Shown piece by piece: positions 1 through 8,630 of a stretch of DNA of 64,000 nucleotides. Numbering within the stretch: position 1 is the first letter of the stretch; every line of letters starts with the position of its first letter. Location of the stretch: positions 124,001 through 188,000 of the forward strand of contig NZ_LQBL01000031.1 in NCBI RefSeq assembly GCF_001483745.1, in the 5' to 3' direction. The DNA comes from Serinicoccus chungangensis (GTDB taxonomy: Bacteria; Actinomycetota; Actinomycetes; Actinomycetales; Dermatophilaceae). A program made the translations under genes and the position numbers. The notes under the pieces were generated by a model. That model did not search any database and was not told where the DNA came from. It worked only from the letters and a program-made list of their open reading frames with translations.

Positions 1-1271
1 CCCCGGGCCGGGGCCGCCGCCCCCGGACCACCGCCGGGAGGAGTCGTGGCGTCCTCCTCGACCGGGGCAGCGCCACGTCGGCCCGTCGCCGTCCCGCCGC
101 CCGGGCGGTCGGCCGCGCCGAGCCGGCGCTCGATCCGGTCCAGCCGGGCCCCGTGACCCTCCTCGCCCTGCGCGGCGGGCAGCAGCAGGCGGGCCGCCAG
201 CAGCTCCAGGACCAACCGGTAGGAGACCGCGCCCGTCATCTCCGACAGCCCCCGGCTCACCAGGTCGCCCGCCCGGGACAGCCCGGCCGCGCCGTAGGCC
301 TGCGCCTGCCGTCGCATCCGCTCCACCTGGTCCTCCGGCAGCCCGGGGAGCAGACCGCCGGCCTGCTCACCCACGGCGGCCAGGACGATGAGGTCGCGGT
401 AGCGCTCGAGCAGGTCCTCCACGAAGCGTCGGGGGTCGTGCCCGGACTCCATCACCCGGTCGACCTGCGCGAACACCGTGGCCGCGTCGCCGGCCGCGAC
501 CGCCTCGACGACCGCGTCCAGCAGCTCGACGTCGGTGAAGCCGAGCAACGCGGCGGTGCGCTCGTAGGTGAGGCCGTCCTCGCCCGCACCGGAGATCAGC
601 TGGTCGAGCACCGACAACGAGTCGCGCACGGAGCCGCCCCCCGCTCGGGTGACGAACGACAGCACGCCCGGCTCGAGGTGCACGCCCTCCGTCCGGCACA
701 GCTGCTCGAGGTACGCCGTGAGGCGCTGCGGCGGGACGAGGTGGAAGGGGTAGTGGTGGGTGCGGGAGCGGATGGTCGCCAGGACCTTCTCCGGCTCGGT
801 GGTGGCGAAGATGAACTTCACGTGCGGCGGGGGCTCCTCCACGACCTTGAGCAGGGAGTTGAAGCCCTCCCGGCTCACCATGTGGGCCTCGTCGATGATG
901 TAGATCTTGTAGCGGGCCGTCGCGGGCCCGAAGGCCGCGCGCTCGCGCAGCTCTCGGGTGTCGTCCACCCGCCCGTGGCTGGCGGCGTCGATCTCGATGA
1001 CGTCGACCGACCCGGCGCCGTCGCGGGCCAGCGCCACGCACGACTCGCAGGTGCCGCAGGGCTCCGGCGTGGGCCCCTGCTCGCAGTTGAGGCAGCGGGC
1101 GAGGATGCGTGCGCTCGTGGTCTTGCCGCAGCCGCGCGGGCCCGAGAAGAGGTAGGCGTGGCTCACCCGCTCCGAGCGCAGCGCCTGCATGAGCGGCTCG
1201 GTGACGTGCTCCTGACCGATGACGTCCGCGAAGGTCTCCGGTCGGTAGCGGCGGTACAGGGCGATGCTCAC
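1..1271 (-). CDS. dnaX: DNA polymerase III subunit gamma/tau (partial, 3' end beyond left edge)
   Basis: Clamp-loader ATPase that loads the beta sliding clamp in the replisome. Reading from a GTG at 1271, the protein starts SIALYRRYRPETFADVIGQ, the family's typical N-terminus. Walker A GPRGCGKT is at residues 44-51, the zinc-binding cysteines are at about 63, 72, 75 and 78, and Walker B IIDEAH is near residue 125, followed by the sensor segment FIFATTEPEKV. About 423 codons are present. The last part turns into the Pro/Ala/Gly-rich linker of tau, and no stop is reached before the edge. The usual downstream neighbour in actinobacteria (a YbaB/RecR unit) would lie outside the window. There is no obvious ribosome-binding site; the start is chosen by family alignment. 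Confidence 0.95.
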   Translation of the reverse strand, partial: MSIALYRRYRPETFADVIGQEHVTEPLMQALRSERVSHAYLFSGPRGCGKTTSARILARCLNCEQGPTPEPCGTCESCVALARDGAGSVDVIEIDAASHGRVDDTRELRERAAFGPATARYKIYIIDEAHMVSREGFNSLLKVVEEPPPHVKFIFATTEPEKVLATIRSRTHHYPFHLVPPQRLTAYLEQLCRTEGVHLEPGVLSFVTRAGGGSVRDSLSVLDQLISGAGEDGLTYERTAALLGFTDVELLDAVVEAVAAGDAATVFAQVDRVMESGHDPRRFVEDLLERYRDLIVLAAVGEQAGGLLPGLPEDQVERMRRQAQAYGAAGLSRAGDLVSRGLSEMTGAVSYRLVLELLAARLLLPAAQGEEGHGARLDRIERRLGAADRPGGGTATGRRGAAPVEEDATTPPGGGPGAAAPAR

Positions 1272-1315
1272 AGCACCGACCCTAACGCCCTGGCCCGACA
1301 GCTCCCCCCCGCCGA

Positions 1316-1738
1316 TCATGCCGCCTGTGGACGATCCTGCTCGCGCCGGACGCGGCGCCACGCCGTGGCGACGGACCAGCACACCGCCACCGTGAGCAGC
1401 ACCCAGATCCAGGTGACGAGGTCCGCGGCACCTCCGTCGACGAGGCGGTCGACCGTGAGGAGCAGCACCACCGGCACGAGGGCCGTCCAGCCCCAGGCGG
1501 CCCGGCGGGCCCGGGCCACCCGGTCCCGGCCGAACCGTGACGCGTAGGACGCGGGCGTCCCGAACTCCTCCCGCAGCCCGGCACCGGACCGGCCGGCGTG
1601 GGCCCTGGCCTCCCGGACGATCTCGCTCACCCTCGCCTCGCTCAGGTCCAGCCGCAGCCGGAGGGTGCCGGCCAGCTCCCGGCTCCACGCCTCGTCGTCC
1701 GAGGCGGGGGCGGTGCGCCGGCCGGACGGCGGCAGCAC
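1316..1738 (-). CDS. HAAS-domain membrane protein (second of an overlapping pair)
   Basis: 140 aa from a GTG at 1738. Residues about 13-70 (DDEAWSRELAGTLRLRLDLS onward, ending EEFGTPASYASRF) look like a HAAS signalling helical domain, commonly found beside PadR regulators. Two hydrophobic helices follow (around ALVPVVLLLTVDRLV and LVTWIWVLLTVAVCW). The first ~30 codons overlap the 3' end of the upstream gene in another frame. Third-position G/C switches cleanly to this frame at about 1715, so the overlap could instead be a frameshift that splits one longer protein. Family knowledge suggests a membrane partner in PadR-controlled systems; the exact role is unknown. Confidence 0.6.
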   Translation of the reverse strand: MLPPSGRRTAPASDDEAWSRELAGTLRLRLDLSEARVSEIVREARAHAGRSGAGLREEFGTPASYASRFGRDRVARARRAAWGWTALVPVVLLLTVDRLVDGGAADLVTWIWVLLTVAVCWSVATAWRRVRREQDRPQAA

Positions 1739-2367
1739 AGGGCGTAGCCCACCGCGAGGAGGGCGAGCGAGAACGTGCTCGTGGTGGCCAGGACGGCGTC
1801 CCTGGTCCCCAGCAGCAGCCACGTCAGCCCGGCGACGACGGTCGCCGCCACGCCGAGCCCGGCCGCCGCCGCGACGCCGACCGGGCGGCGTGTCAGCACC
1901 CACTCCCAGGTGGCGATGGCCGCGACCACCCCGGTGCCGGCCAGGATCGGCAGGAGGAGCAGGCCCCAGGTCAGCTCCACCGACCATCCCTCGCGCAGGA
2001 GCCAGACGAGCATCATGAGCAGGCTGACGAGACAGGCCGCCACCGAGCCGACGACGGGGACGTCCCGCCATCTCGCGTCCGGGGTGGAGTCCACCGTCGG
2101 GAGCCCGCGCTCGGCCCGGTCCGCGAGCCGCCCCGCGGCCCACTCCGGCGCCGGGCCGTAGAGCTCTGCCGGCCCCTCCCCGGTCTCGCGGACCAGGGGG
2201 AGCGCGTCCCGCAGCTCCTCCAGGACGGGGCGCGCCCACACTTCCTCCCGCGCCAGGGTGAGCACCACCTCCTCGGCCCAGGCCTGGTCCTCCGCCCGCC
2301 CGCGGGCCTCGCGGTAGGCGCGCAGCACAGGGGTCAGCGGCCCCTCCGGCCGTCGGGTCCTGCTCAT
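1642..2367 (-). CDS. HAAS-type four-helix membrane protein
   Basis: 241 aa. It starts with ATG at 2367, overlapping the TGA of the PadR gene (ATGA), so it is translationally coupled to it. The N-terminal ~90 residues contain a HAAS-like stretch (VRETGEGPAELYGPAPEWAA). Four hydrophobic segments follow: VVGSVAACLVSLLMMLVWLL, LTWGLLLLPILAGTGVVAAI, VAAAAGLGVAATVVAGLTWL and TSTFSLALLAVGYAL. After CCRRPAG the codon usage loses its G/C third-position bias, and the last ~25 residues are probably not the ancestral C-terminus. Read with the next gene, this may be one protein broken by a frameshift, or two genuinely overlapping genes. Confidence 0.65.
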   Translation of the reverse strand: MSRTRRPEGPLTPVLRAYREARGRAEDQAWAEEVVLTLAREEVWARPVLEELRDALPLVRETGEGPAELYGPAPEWAAGRLADRAERGLPTVDSTPDARWRDVPVVGSVAACLVSLLMMLVWLLREGWSVELTWGLLLLPILAGTGVVAAIATWEWVLTRRPVGVAAAAGLGVAATVVAGLTWLLLGTRDAVLATTSTFSLALLAVGYALCCRRPAGAPPPPRTTRRGAGSWPAPSGCGWT

Positions 2368-2696
2368 CGTCCCTCCTCCATCCGTAGCGCGTCGCCCAGC
2401 TGGGCCCAGCTCGTCCGGCCCTCGTCGAGCCGGGTGCGGCCGGCCGACGTCAGCCGGTAGTCCTTGCGCGCCGGGCCGCTCCCGGCGTCGACCCAGGCCG
2501 CCGCGACGTGGCCGGCGTCCTCCAACCGCGCCAGCACCGGGTAGAGGGAGCCCCCGCGGAGCCTCCCGAAACCCCGGGCCTGTAGCACCTGGGCGATGGC
2601 GTAGCCGTGACGGGGCCCGTCGGCCAGCGATCCCAGGACCGCCAGGTCCAGGGCGGCACGCACCCACGCCGCCGGCCACCGAGCTGTCTCTGACAT
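2364..2696 (-). CDS. PadR family transcriptional regulator
   Basis: 110 aa, the length of a small (s1-type) PadR protein. The winged-helix core is visible: LAVLGSLADGPRHGYAIAQV, then GSLYPVLARLEDAGHVAAAW and RKDYRLTSAGR. Such proteins repress their own operon and are released by a ligand or partner. Here the operon contains two HAAS membrane proteins directly downstream. An imperfect palindrome with the PadR-like AGTATG/CATACCT arms lies immediately upstream (2703-2719), suggesting autoregulation. No ribosome-binding site is visible before the ATG, so the message may be leaderless. Confidence 0.88.
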   Translation of the reverse strand: MSETARWPAAWVRAALDLAVLGSLADGPRHGYAIAQVLQARGFGRLRGGSLYPVLARLEDAGHVAAAWVDAGSGPARKDYRLTSAGRTRLDEGRTSWAQLGDALRMEEGR

Positions 2697-2702
2697 GTAC
2701 CT

Positions 2703-2719
2703 AAGTATGCATCATACCT
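2703..2719. promoter_or_regulatory. Candidate PadR operator
   Basis: AAGTATGCATCATACCT reads as an imperfect 17-bp inverted repeat (6 of 8 arm positions match) a few bases upstream of the PadR start. It is AT-rich for this genome and matches the general shape of PadR operators. The assignment by position and symmetry is inference. Confidence 0.5.
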
Positions 2720-4952
2720 AGAGCGCCGCAGGAACCCCCGTGGCCTCGGGGCGCAGCACCGTCATGCGGTGCGCGGCCCGCGTGAGCACGACGTAGAGGG
2801 CCCGCACCCCTCCCGGCGCCTCCCGGACGACGGCGTCGGGGTCCACCACCACGGTGGCGTCGTACTCCAGGCCCTTGGTCGACAGCGGGTCGACGAGGAC
2901 CACCTGCTCACCGGCGACCACCGGGGCGAGCCGCTCGTGCCAGGACCAGGGGGCGATGACCGCGACCGCGCCGGACACCAGCGCCCGCAGCTCCGCCACC
3001 TCCTCGGCCACCCGGGCCGGTGTCTCCTCCGCCCACACCGTGACGTCCCGCGGCTCGTGACCGGTCTCCCGCACCGCCTGCGGGATGTCGGCGTCGGGCA
3101 CGTGCTCGGTGATGAGCCGCGCCGCCAGGTCGAAGATCTCGCGGGCGTTGCGGTAGTTGGTGTCCATGTGGAAGGCCCGGCGCGGCGCGCTGCCGAAGGC
3201 CTCCTCGCGGGCCTGCCGGGCCTCGGCGAGGTCGTCCCACGAGGCCTGGGCCAGGTCGCCCACGACGGTCCACGAGGCCCACCGACCGCGCCGCCCGAGC
3301 ATCCGCCACTGCATCGGGGAGAGGTCCTGCGCCTCGTCGACCAGGACGTGGGCGTACTCCTCCGACTCACCCACCCGCCCGGCGAGCAGCCGCTCGCGCG
3401 GGTCGGCGGACACCCGCTGACCCCGACCGGGCGCCCCCGTCGCCTCGGTCCCGCCGTCCGCGCCGACCCGCAGGGCGGAGACGCCGTACTGGCTGGCGTC
3501 GTCCAGCTCCTCGATCTCGTAGAACCCGCGCTCCTCGCTGGGCAGGTCCACCACGGGTCCGAGCCGGGCGGCGAGGTCGTCGACGAGGGCGACGTCGGCC
3601 ACCGTCCACGTCCCGAGCCGCAGGGCCTCCTGGTAGGACGCCGCGAGACCGGCTGCGGCGCCGGCGTCGAGCCCCCCGAGACGCCGGACGAGGCCCTCGT
3701 CGGCGAGCCAGAGCAGCATCTCGCGGGGGTCGAGGGGGCGCCACCAGTGCCGCATGAACGCCTCGACGTCACCCGAGTCGCGGAACCGGTCGAGGAAGTC
3801 GTCGCGCTCGCCGTGCTCGACCTGGGCCCAGGCCAGCTGCGCCAGCGCCTCCACCGCCGCATCGTAGCCGGCGTTGCGGTGGTGGTGGCGCAGCACCTGG
3901 GCCCGCGCCCGGTCGAGGTCCGGGGCGTCCAGGCGGATGGCGTGACCGGCGACGAAGGTGCGCAGCTGCAGGGGCGCGTCCGGGATCGGCTCCCGGACCA
4001 GCCGGGCGAGCAGCCGACGGACGCGCAGGCTGCCCTTGGTCGCCGCGACCGCCGGTGGGTCCAGCCGGGTGGCGGTGATGCCGCCGAGCACGTCCCCGAG
4101 CGAGCGCAGCACGACCGAGTCCTCGCCCAACGAGGGCAGGACCCGCTCGATGTAGGCGGTGTAGGCGGCGGACGGGCCGACGACGAGCACCCCGCCGCCC
4201 TCGAACCTGCGACGGTCGGAGTAGAGCAGGTAGGCCGCGCGGTGCAGCGCGACCACGGTCTTCCCGGTGCCCGGGCCCCCGGTGATCTCGGTGACGCCCC
4301 GGGCGGGTGCCCGGATGGCCTCGTCCTGGTGGTGCTGGATGGTGGCGACGATGTCGCGCATCCGGGCGCCGCGGCTGCGGGTCAGCGCGGCGAGCAGGGC
4401 GCCGTCGCCGACCACGACGACGTCCTCCGGCGGCTCGGCCACCATGAGGTCGTCCTCGACACCGACGACCTGGACCCCCTGGCAGCGCAGCACCCGCCGG
4501 CGCAGGACGCCCTGCGGGTCGACCGGGGTGGCGCGGTAGAACGGTGCGGCGGCCGGCGCCCGCCAGTCCACCACGAGCGGCTCGTAGTCGTCGTCGCGCA
4601 CCCCGAGCCGGCCGACGTAGCGCACCTCGCGGGTGGCTCCCTGCTCGTCGGGCACCTCGTGCTCCAGGTCGAGCCGACCGAAGACGAGCCCCTCGTGCTG
4701 GTGCTCGAGCGAGGCCCGCCGCTTGCTGGCGGAGTAGACGAGGGCGTCCCGCTCGAACAGCCCGGCCATCTCCTCCTCCCGGGGGTCACCGGTGCCCCGG
4801 CGGTCGGTCTGCCCCCTGGCCATGCCCTCCGCGTGCACCAGCTCGACGCGGGCGGCAGCCTTGCCGAGCTCGGCGTAGACCTTGTCCACGTGCGCCTGCT
4901 CCGCGGCGATCTCGGCCGCGACCGCCTGGTCGGTCGTCGCCAGCTCGGTCAT
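2718..4952 (-). CDS. helD: HelD-like RNA polymerase-associated UvrD/Rep family helicase
   Basis: 744 aa. The N-terminus is a long charged helix pair (AAEIAAEQAHVDKVYAELGK), as in HelD proteins that enter the RNA polymerase channels. Walker A GGPGTGKT is near residue 225, the DEAQD box (LVDEAQDLSPMQW) near 538, motif IV TNYRN, and the C-terminal motifs STKGLEYD and LYVVLTRAAHRMTVL. Members dislodge stalled RNA polymerase, and some actinobacterial relatives (HelR) give rifamycin tolerance; I cannot tell the subclasses apart here. The start at 4952 is preceded by GAAGGTGG. A TAGACT -10-like box lies about 65 nt upstream and leaves a leader with a hairpin. It stands alone, convergent with nothing, and reads toward PadR. 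Confidence 0.85.
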   Translation of the reverse strand: MTELATTDQAVAAEIAAEQAHVDKVYAELGKAAARVELVHAEGMARGQTDRRGTGDPREEEMAGLFERDALVYSASKRRASLEHQHEGLVFGRLDLEHEVPDEQGATREVRYVGRLGVRDDDYEPLVVDWRAPAAAPFYRATPVDPQGVLRRRVLRCQGVQVVGVEDDLMVAEPPEDVVVVGDGALLAALTRSRGARMRDIVATIQHHQDEAIRAPARGVTEITGGPGTGKTVVALHRAAYLLYSDRRRFEGGGVLVVGPSAAYTAYIERVLPSLGEDSVVLRSLGDVLGGITATRLDPPAVAATKGSLRVRRLLARLVREPIPDAPLQLRTFVAGHAIRLDAPDLDRARAQVLRHHHRNAGYDAAVEALAQLAWAQVEHGERDDFLDRFRDSGDVEAFMRHWWRPLDPREMLLWLADEGLVRRLGGLDAGAAAGLAASYQEALRLGTWTVADVALVDDLAARLGPVVDLPSEERGFYEIEELDDASQYGVSALRVGADGGTEATGAPGRGQRVSADPRERLLAGRVGESEEYAHVLVDEAQDLSPMQWRMLGRRGRWASWTVVGDLAQASWDDLAEARQAREEAFGSAPRRAFHMDTNYRNAREIFDLAARLITEHVPDADIPQAVRETGHEPRDVTVWAEETPARVAEEVAELRALVSGAVAVIAPWSWHERLAPVVAGEQVVLVDPLSTKGLEYDATVVVDPDAVVREAPGGVRALYVVLTRAAHRMTVLRPEATGVPAAL

Positions 4953-4987
4953 CCGCCCACCTTCCGTGCGATCTCCCGGGGCGCAGC

Positions 4988-5001
4988 GCCGCCACGGCGG
5001 C
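4988..5001. promoter_or_regulatory. GC hairpin in the helD leader
   Basis: GCCGCC-AC-GGCGGC lies between the putative -10 and the helicase ribosome-binding site, framed by GGGG on one side and CCCC on the other. It could fold in the 5' leader and affect expression. No U-tract follows, so it is not a typical terminator. Regulatory meaning is inferred only from position. Confidence 0.3.
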
Positions 5002-5035
5002 CCCCGCAAAGTCGGCAGTCTATCGGTCCGCGGTG

Positions 5036-6052
5036 TCAGACCCAGCCACGGCGGACCGCCTGGGCGCCGGCGTGGAACCGGGTGGCCGCCCCGAGGTGCT
5101 CCATGATGTAGCGCACGCGGCGCTCGACGGTGCGCACGGAGATGTCGCACCGCCGGGCGATCACCTGGTCCGACGCCCCGCTGACGAGGAGGGTGAGGAT
5201 GGTCTGGTCGCGCTCGTCCAGCGGTGCCGCCGACCCGCCCTCCTCCTTGCGCCGGTTGGCGTCGCGCATCTCACCGTAGGGGGCCGCCAGCAGCCAGGTC
5301 CGCTCGATGAGGCTCGCGACGGCGGCCACCGGGGCCTCCATCCGGGCCTCGAAGGACCCGACCCCCTCGGGGTCGAACCGGCTGATGTCCACGAGCGTGG
5401 CGTCGTCGTCGCAGACGACCGCGGTCACCGGCACCCCGTTGCCGGTCCGGACGAGGGCGCCGTCGCGCACGGCCTGCTCCATGACCGCCACCGTGGCGGG
5501 CAGCTCCAGCAGCCCGGTGTCGAGGATCAGCCGCCGGTCGACCCCCGGCCGCACGGACAGCAGCCCGGGGTCGTCGGCCGCGAGCTCGAGCAGCCTGCGG
5601 CTGGCCACCGAGCCGTCGATCGCCCACCAGAGGCGCTCGGTCGTGGCCAGGTGCATCGCGGCGATCCGGCCCACGATGTCGTCGACCCCCCCGAGGAAGT
5701 CCATGCCGGGGACGACCCGCTGCACCCCGCCGTCGGCCGCCCGTCGCCACGCCCGTTCCAGCTCCCCGGCCGTGGCCCGGGCCAGCCGCAGCCGATGCTC
5801 GGTCTCGGCGGCATACCGGGCCACCGCCTCGCGCGGCGGCACCACGTCCCAGGTCCCCGGCGTGCCACCGGACCGCAGGAACCCCCGCGCCTCCAGCTCG
5901 GCCGTGGCCACGTCGATCTCCTCGTCCGTGAGGCCGGCGTCCCGGAGGGCGGGTCGCGAGGGGCTGCCGAGACGCACCGCCCGGCGGAACACCCCCGAGA
6001 CGAAGTCCTCGTAGGCCGCGCCGTGCAGGCGTGCGGGGGGCTGGGCGTCCAT
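5036..6052 (-). CDS. LuxR-type HTH regulator with TrmB-like N-terminal part
   Basis: 338 aa from ATG 6052 (GAGGGG sits just before it; ATG 6088 is the alternative). The N-terminus (LRDAGLTDEEIDVATAELEA) resembles a TrmB/winged-helix unit. The middle is a ligand- or phospholipase-D-like region of unknown role. The C-terminal ~65 residues are a LuxR/GerE helix-turn-helix: LDERDQTILTLLVSGASDQV followed by ISVRTVERRVRYIMEHLGA. A paralog with the same layout lies at 18266-19228. It is divergent from purD, with a strong 12-bp inverted repeat in the shared upstream region. Its target and signal are unknown. Confidence 0.75.
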   Translation of the reverse strand: MDAQPPARLHGAAYEDFVSGVFRRAVRLGSPSRPALRDAGLTDEEIDVATAELEARGFLRSGGTPGTWDVVPPREAVARYAAETEHRLRLARATAGELERAWRRAADGGVQRVVPGMDFLGGVDDIVGRIAAMHLATTERLWWAIDGSVASRRLLELAADDPGLLSVRPGVDRRLILDTGLLELPATVAVMEQAVRDGALVRTGNGVPVTAVVCDDDATLVDISRFDPEGVGSFEARMEAPVAAVASLIERTWLLAAPYGEMRDANRRKEEGGSAAPLDERDQTILTLLVSGASDQVIARRCDISVRTVERRVRYIMEHLGAATRFHAGAQAVRRGWV

Positions 6053-6221
6053 CCCCTCATGATGTCGGATGTCCGCCAACGGCGACATCCCGACGTGCCG
6101 TGGCGTGACATCGCCCTCGTCGTGTGCCACTGTGGGGAGGTCGGTTACGACCGGCGCAGGGATCGTGTGAGTCGCGCGGGCAGCCCCCCATCAGCCCGTG
6201 TCGACCCTGCCCTGCCGATGG

Positions 6222-6258
6222 CCCTCCTGGGAGATATCCCCCCTGCCTCCCAGGAGGG
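6222..6258. repeat. Perfect 12-bp inverted repeat upstream of purD
   Basis: CCCTCCTGGGAG at 6222-6233 and CTCCCAGGAGGG at 6247-6258 are exact inverted complements, separated by a 13-nt loop. It lies between two divergent genes, so it does not terminate either of them. It is either a DNA operator or an RNA hairpin in a purD leader, although the purD -10 box at 6334 argues for operator or small-RNA roles. No T-tract follows. The rest of the 295-bp gap shows no other feature I can support. Confidence 0.6.
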
Positions 6259-6333
6259 TCATCCTCGTCCGCGGGCCCGCCCGCACCCGCCCCCTCCGTC
6301 CCACCCGCGGCGCCTCGTGGTGCCCGGGGCCGA

Positions 6334-6339
6334 TAGGCT
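6334..6339 (+). promoter_or_regulatory. -10 box (TAGGCT) of purD
   Basis: TAGGCT stands 8 nt before the GTG at 6348. This is the spacing expected if transcription starts at or next to the start codon, giving a leaderless or nearly leaderless mRNA. The same arrangement recurs before many genes in this window. Confidence 0.55.
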
Positions 6340-6347
6340 GCTGGCCC

Positions 6348-7634
6348 GTGGTGGTCCTCGTCCTCGGCTCGGGCGCGCGTGAGCACGCCCTGGTCCGCTC
6401 CCTGGCCCGCGATCCCTCGGTCGACGAGGTGCTCGCCCTGCCCGGCAACCCCGGGATCGCCGCGCTCGCGCGGTGCCTGCCGGGCGACCCGGCGGACCCC
6501 GCAGCGGTCGTCACCGCCGCCCGCGCGCACGACGCGGACCTCGTCGTCGTCGGGCCGGAGGCACCGCTGGTGGCCGGGGTGGCCGACGCCGTGCGCGCTG
6601 CCGGTGTCGACTGCTTCGGGCCCAGCGCCCGCGCCGCCCTGCTGGAGGGCAGCAAGTCGTTCGCCAAGGAGGTCATGGCCGCCGCCGGGGTCCCGACCGC
6701 GGCCGCGCACGTGTGCACCGACGTCGCCCAGGTCGAGCAGGCCCTGGAGGCCACCGGTGCGCCCTACGTCGTCAAGGAGGACGGTCTCGCCGCCGGCAAG
6801 GGGGTCGTGGTGACCGAGGACCGGGACGCGGCCCTCGAGCACGCGGCCGCCTGCCTGTCCCGCGAGGGCGGCCGGGTCGTGGTGGAGGACCACCTCGACG
6901 GCCCCGAGGTCTCGCTCTTCTGCCTGAGCGACGGCGCCGAGGTCGTCGCGCTGGAGCCGGCGCAGGACTTCAAGCGGGTCGGCGAGGGCGACACCGGCCC
7001 CAATACCGGCGGCATGGGCGCCTACTCGCCGCTCACCTGGGTCCCGGAGGACCTGGTGCCCGAGGTCCTGCGCACCGTCGCCCGGCCGACGGTGGCGGAG
7101 ATGGCCCGGCGGGGTATGCCGTTCGTCGGCGTCCTCTACGTGGGCCTGGCGCTGACCCGGTCGGGTCCGCGGGTGGTCGAGTTCAACGCCCGCTTCGGCG
7201 ACCCCGAGACCCAGGTGGTCCTGGCCCGTCTGCGTACGCCGCTTGCCGGCGTCCTGCGGGCGGCGGCCCGCGGCGAGCTGGGCGCGCTGGCGCCGCTGGA
7301 GTGGGACCCGAGCACCGGGGTCAACGTCGTCGTCGCCGCCGAGCACTACCCCGGCAGGCCCACCACCGGCGACCCGGTCGGCGGGACCGAGCAGGCCGAG
7401 CAGGTGGAGGGGGTGCACGTCCTGCACGCCGGCACGGCCACCGACGACCACGGCGCCCTCGTCTCCTCGGGGGGCCGGGTGCTCAGCGTGGTCGCGGTCG
7501 CCGAGGACCTGCCGCGGGCGCGCGAGCAGGCCTACGCGGCGGTGGGCCGGATCCACCTGCGCGGTGGCCACTCCCGCCCTGACATCGCGCTGGCCGCCGC
7601 CCAGGGCCGCGTGCGCGTCCCGCAGGAGGACTGA
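6348..7634 (+). CDS. purD: Phosphoribosylamine-glycine ligase
   Basis: 428 aa, the normal family length. It catalyses the second step of purine synthesis, joining phosphoribosylamine and glycine with ATP to make GAR. The N-terminus VLVLGSGAREHALVRSLARD and the ATP-grasp signatures DGLAAGKGVVV, FNARFGDPETQ and GPNTGGMGAYSP are all visible. The start is GTG at 6348 (a second GTG follows in frame), chosen because a TAGGCT box ends 8 nt before it. First gene of a purD-purC-purL operon: it stops 1 nt before purC. Confidence 0.95.
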   Translation: MVVLVLGSGAREHALVRSLARDPSVDEVLALPGNPGIAALARCLPGDPADPAAVVTAARAHDADLVVVGPEAPLVAGVADAVRAAGVDCFGPSARAALLEGSKSFAKEVMAAAGVPTAAAHVCTDVAQVEQALEATGAPYVVKEDGLAAGKGVVVTEDRDAALEHAAACLSREGGRVVVEDHLDGPEVSLFCLSDGAEVVALEPAQDFKRVGEGDTGPNTGGMGAYSPLTWVPEDLVPEVLRTVARPTVAEMARRGMPFVGVLYVGLALTRSGPRVVEFNARFGDPETQVVLARLRTPLAGVLRAAARGELGALAPLEWDPSTGVNVVVAAEHYPGRPTTGDPVGGTEQAEQVEGVHVLHAGTATDDHGALVSSGGRVLSVVAVAEDLPRAREQAYAAVGRIHLRGGHSRPDIALAAAQGRVRVPQED

Positions 7635-7635
7635 G

Positions 7636-8595
7636 ATGACCCTGAGCATCCCCGGGCACGAGCTGCTCTACTCCGGCAAGGTCCGCGGCCTCTACGCCCC
7701 GACCGACCCGACGACCGGTCGGCGCGACGACACCCGCCTGCTGCTGGTCGCCTCGGACCGCATCAGCGCCTACGACCACGTCCTCGCGACGCCGGTCCCG
7801 GACAAGGGCGCGATCCTCACCCAGATGTCGCTCTGGTGGTTCGACCAGCTCGCCGACCTCGTCCCGCACCACGTCCTGTCCACCGACGTGCCGGACGAGG
7901 TCGCCGGACGGGCCGTCTACGTGCGCCGGCTGACGATGCTGCCGGTGGAGTGCGTCGCCCGCGCCTACCTCACCGGAGGCGGGCTCGCCGAGTACGCCGC
8001 CACGGGCACCGTCTCCGGGGTGCGGCTGCCCCACGGCCTGGTCGACGGCTCGCGCCTGCCGGAGCCGGTCTTCACCCCGAGCACCAAGGCACCGCAGGGC
8101 GAGCACGACGAGCCGATCAGCCTGGAGCAGGTCGCGGACCTCGTCGGCCCCGGGCTGGCCGACCGGCTGCGCGACCTCACGGTGGCGATCCTGGCGCGCG
8201 GGGACCAGGTCGCCGCCGCGCGCGGCATCCTCATCGCCGACACCAAGGTCGAGTTCGGCGTCGACCCCGCCCAGCTGCCCGCTCCCGGCGCGGACGGCCG
8301 CACCGACTGGCGGGCGGTCGATCCCGACCTGCTCGAGATCCGGCTCGCCGACGAGGTCCTCACCCCGGACTCCTCACGCTTCTGGCGGGCGGCGGACTGG
8401 GAGCCGGGGCGTCCCCAGACGTCCTACGACAAGCAGGTGCTGCGCGACTGGCTCACCTCGCCCGCGAGCGGCTGGGACCGGGCGTCCGACACCCCTCCGC
8501 CCGCCCTGCCCGAGGACGTCGTCCAGCTCACCCGGTCCCGCTACGTCGAGGCCTACGAGGCCCTCACCGGCCTGACCTTCCGCCCCCGGTCCTGA
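7636..8595 (+). CDS. purC: Phosphoribosylaminoimidazole-succinocarboxamide synthase (SAICAR synthetase)
   Basis: 319 aa, the longer actinobacterial/eukaryotic-like form. It condenses CAIR with aspartate using ATP. Visible motifs are [13 protein letters not shown] at the start, [15 protein letters not shown], the signature [19 protein letters not shown], and IADTKVEFG and [14 protein letters not shown] in the ATP/Mg region. The ATG lies 1 nt after the purD stop, so the two are translationally coupled. Confidence 0.95.
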   Translation: MTLSIPGHELLYSGKVRGLYAPTDPTTGRRDDTRLLLVASDRISAYDHVLATPVPDKGAILTQMSLWWFDQLADLVPHHVLSTDVPDEVAGRAVYVRRLTMLPVECVARAYLTGGGLAEYAATGTVSGVRLPHGLVDGSRLPEPVFTPSTKAPQGEHDEPISLEQVADLVGPGLADRLRDLTVAILARGDQVAAARGILIADTKVEFGVDPAQLPAPGADGRTDWRAVDPDLLEIRLADEVLTPDSSRFWRAADWEPGRPQTSYDKQVLRDWLTSPASGWDRASDTPPPALPEDVVQLTRSRYVEAYEALTGLTFRPRS

Positions 8596-8630
8596 CCGGC
8601 CGCCCCACACCCGCCAGGAGCCGCACCGAC

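Noticed and set aside
2769-5111. Long plus-strand open frame (780 codons) opposite the helicase gene
   Set aside because: It is the antisense shadow of a clear HelD-type helicase with all motifs; third-position G/C bias supports the minus strand. Similar long shadows opposite purL, ATP-grasp, clpB and others were dropped for the same reason.
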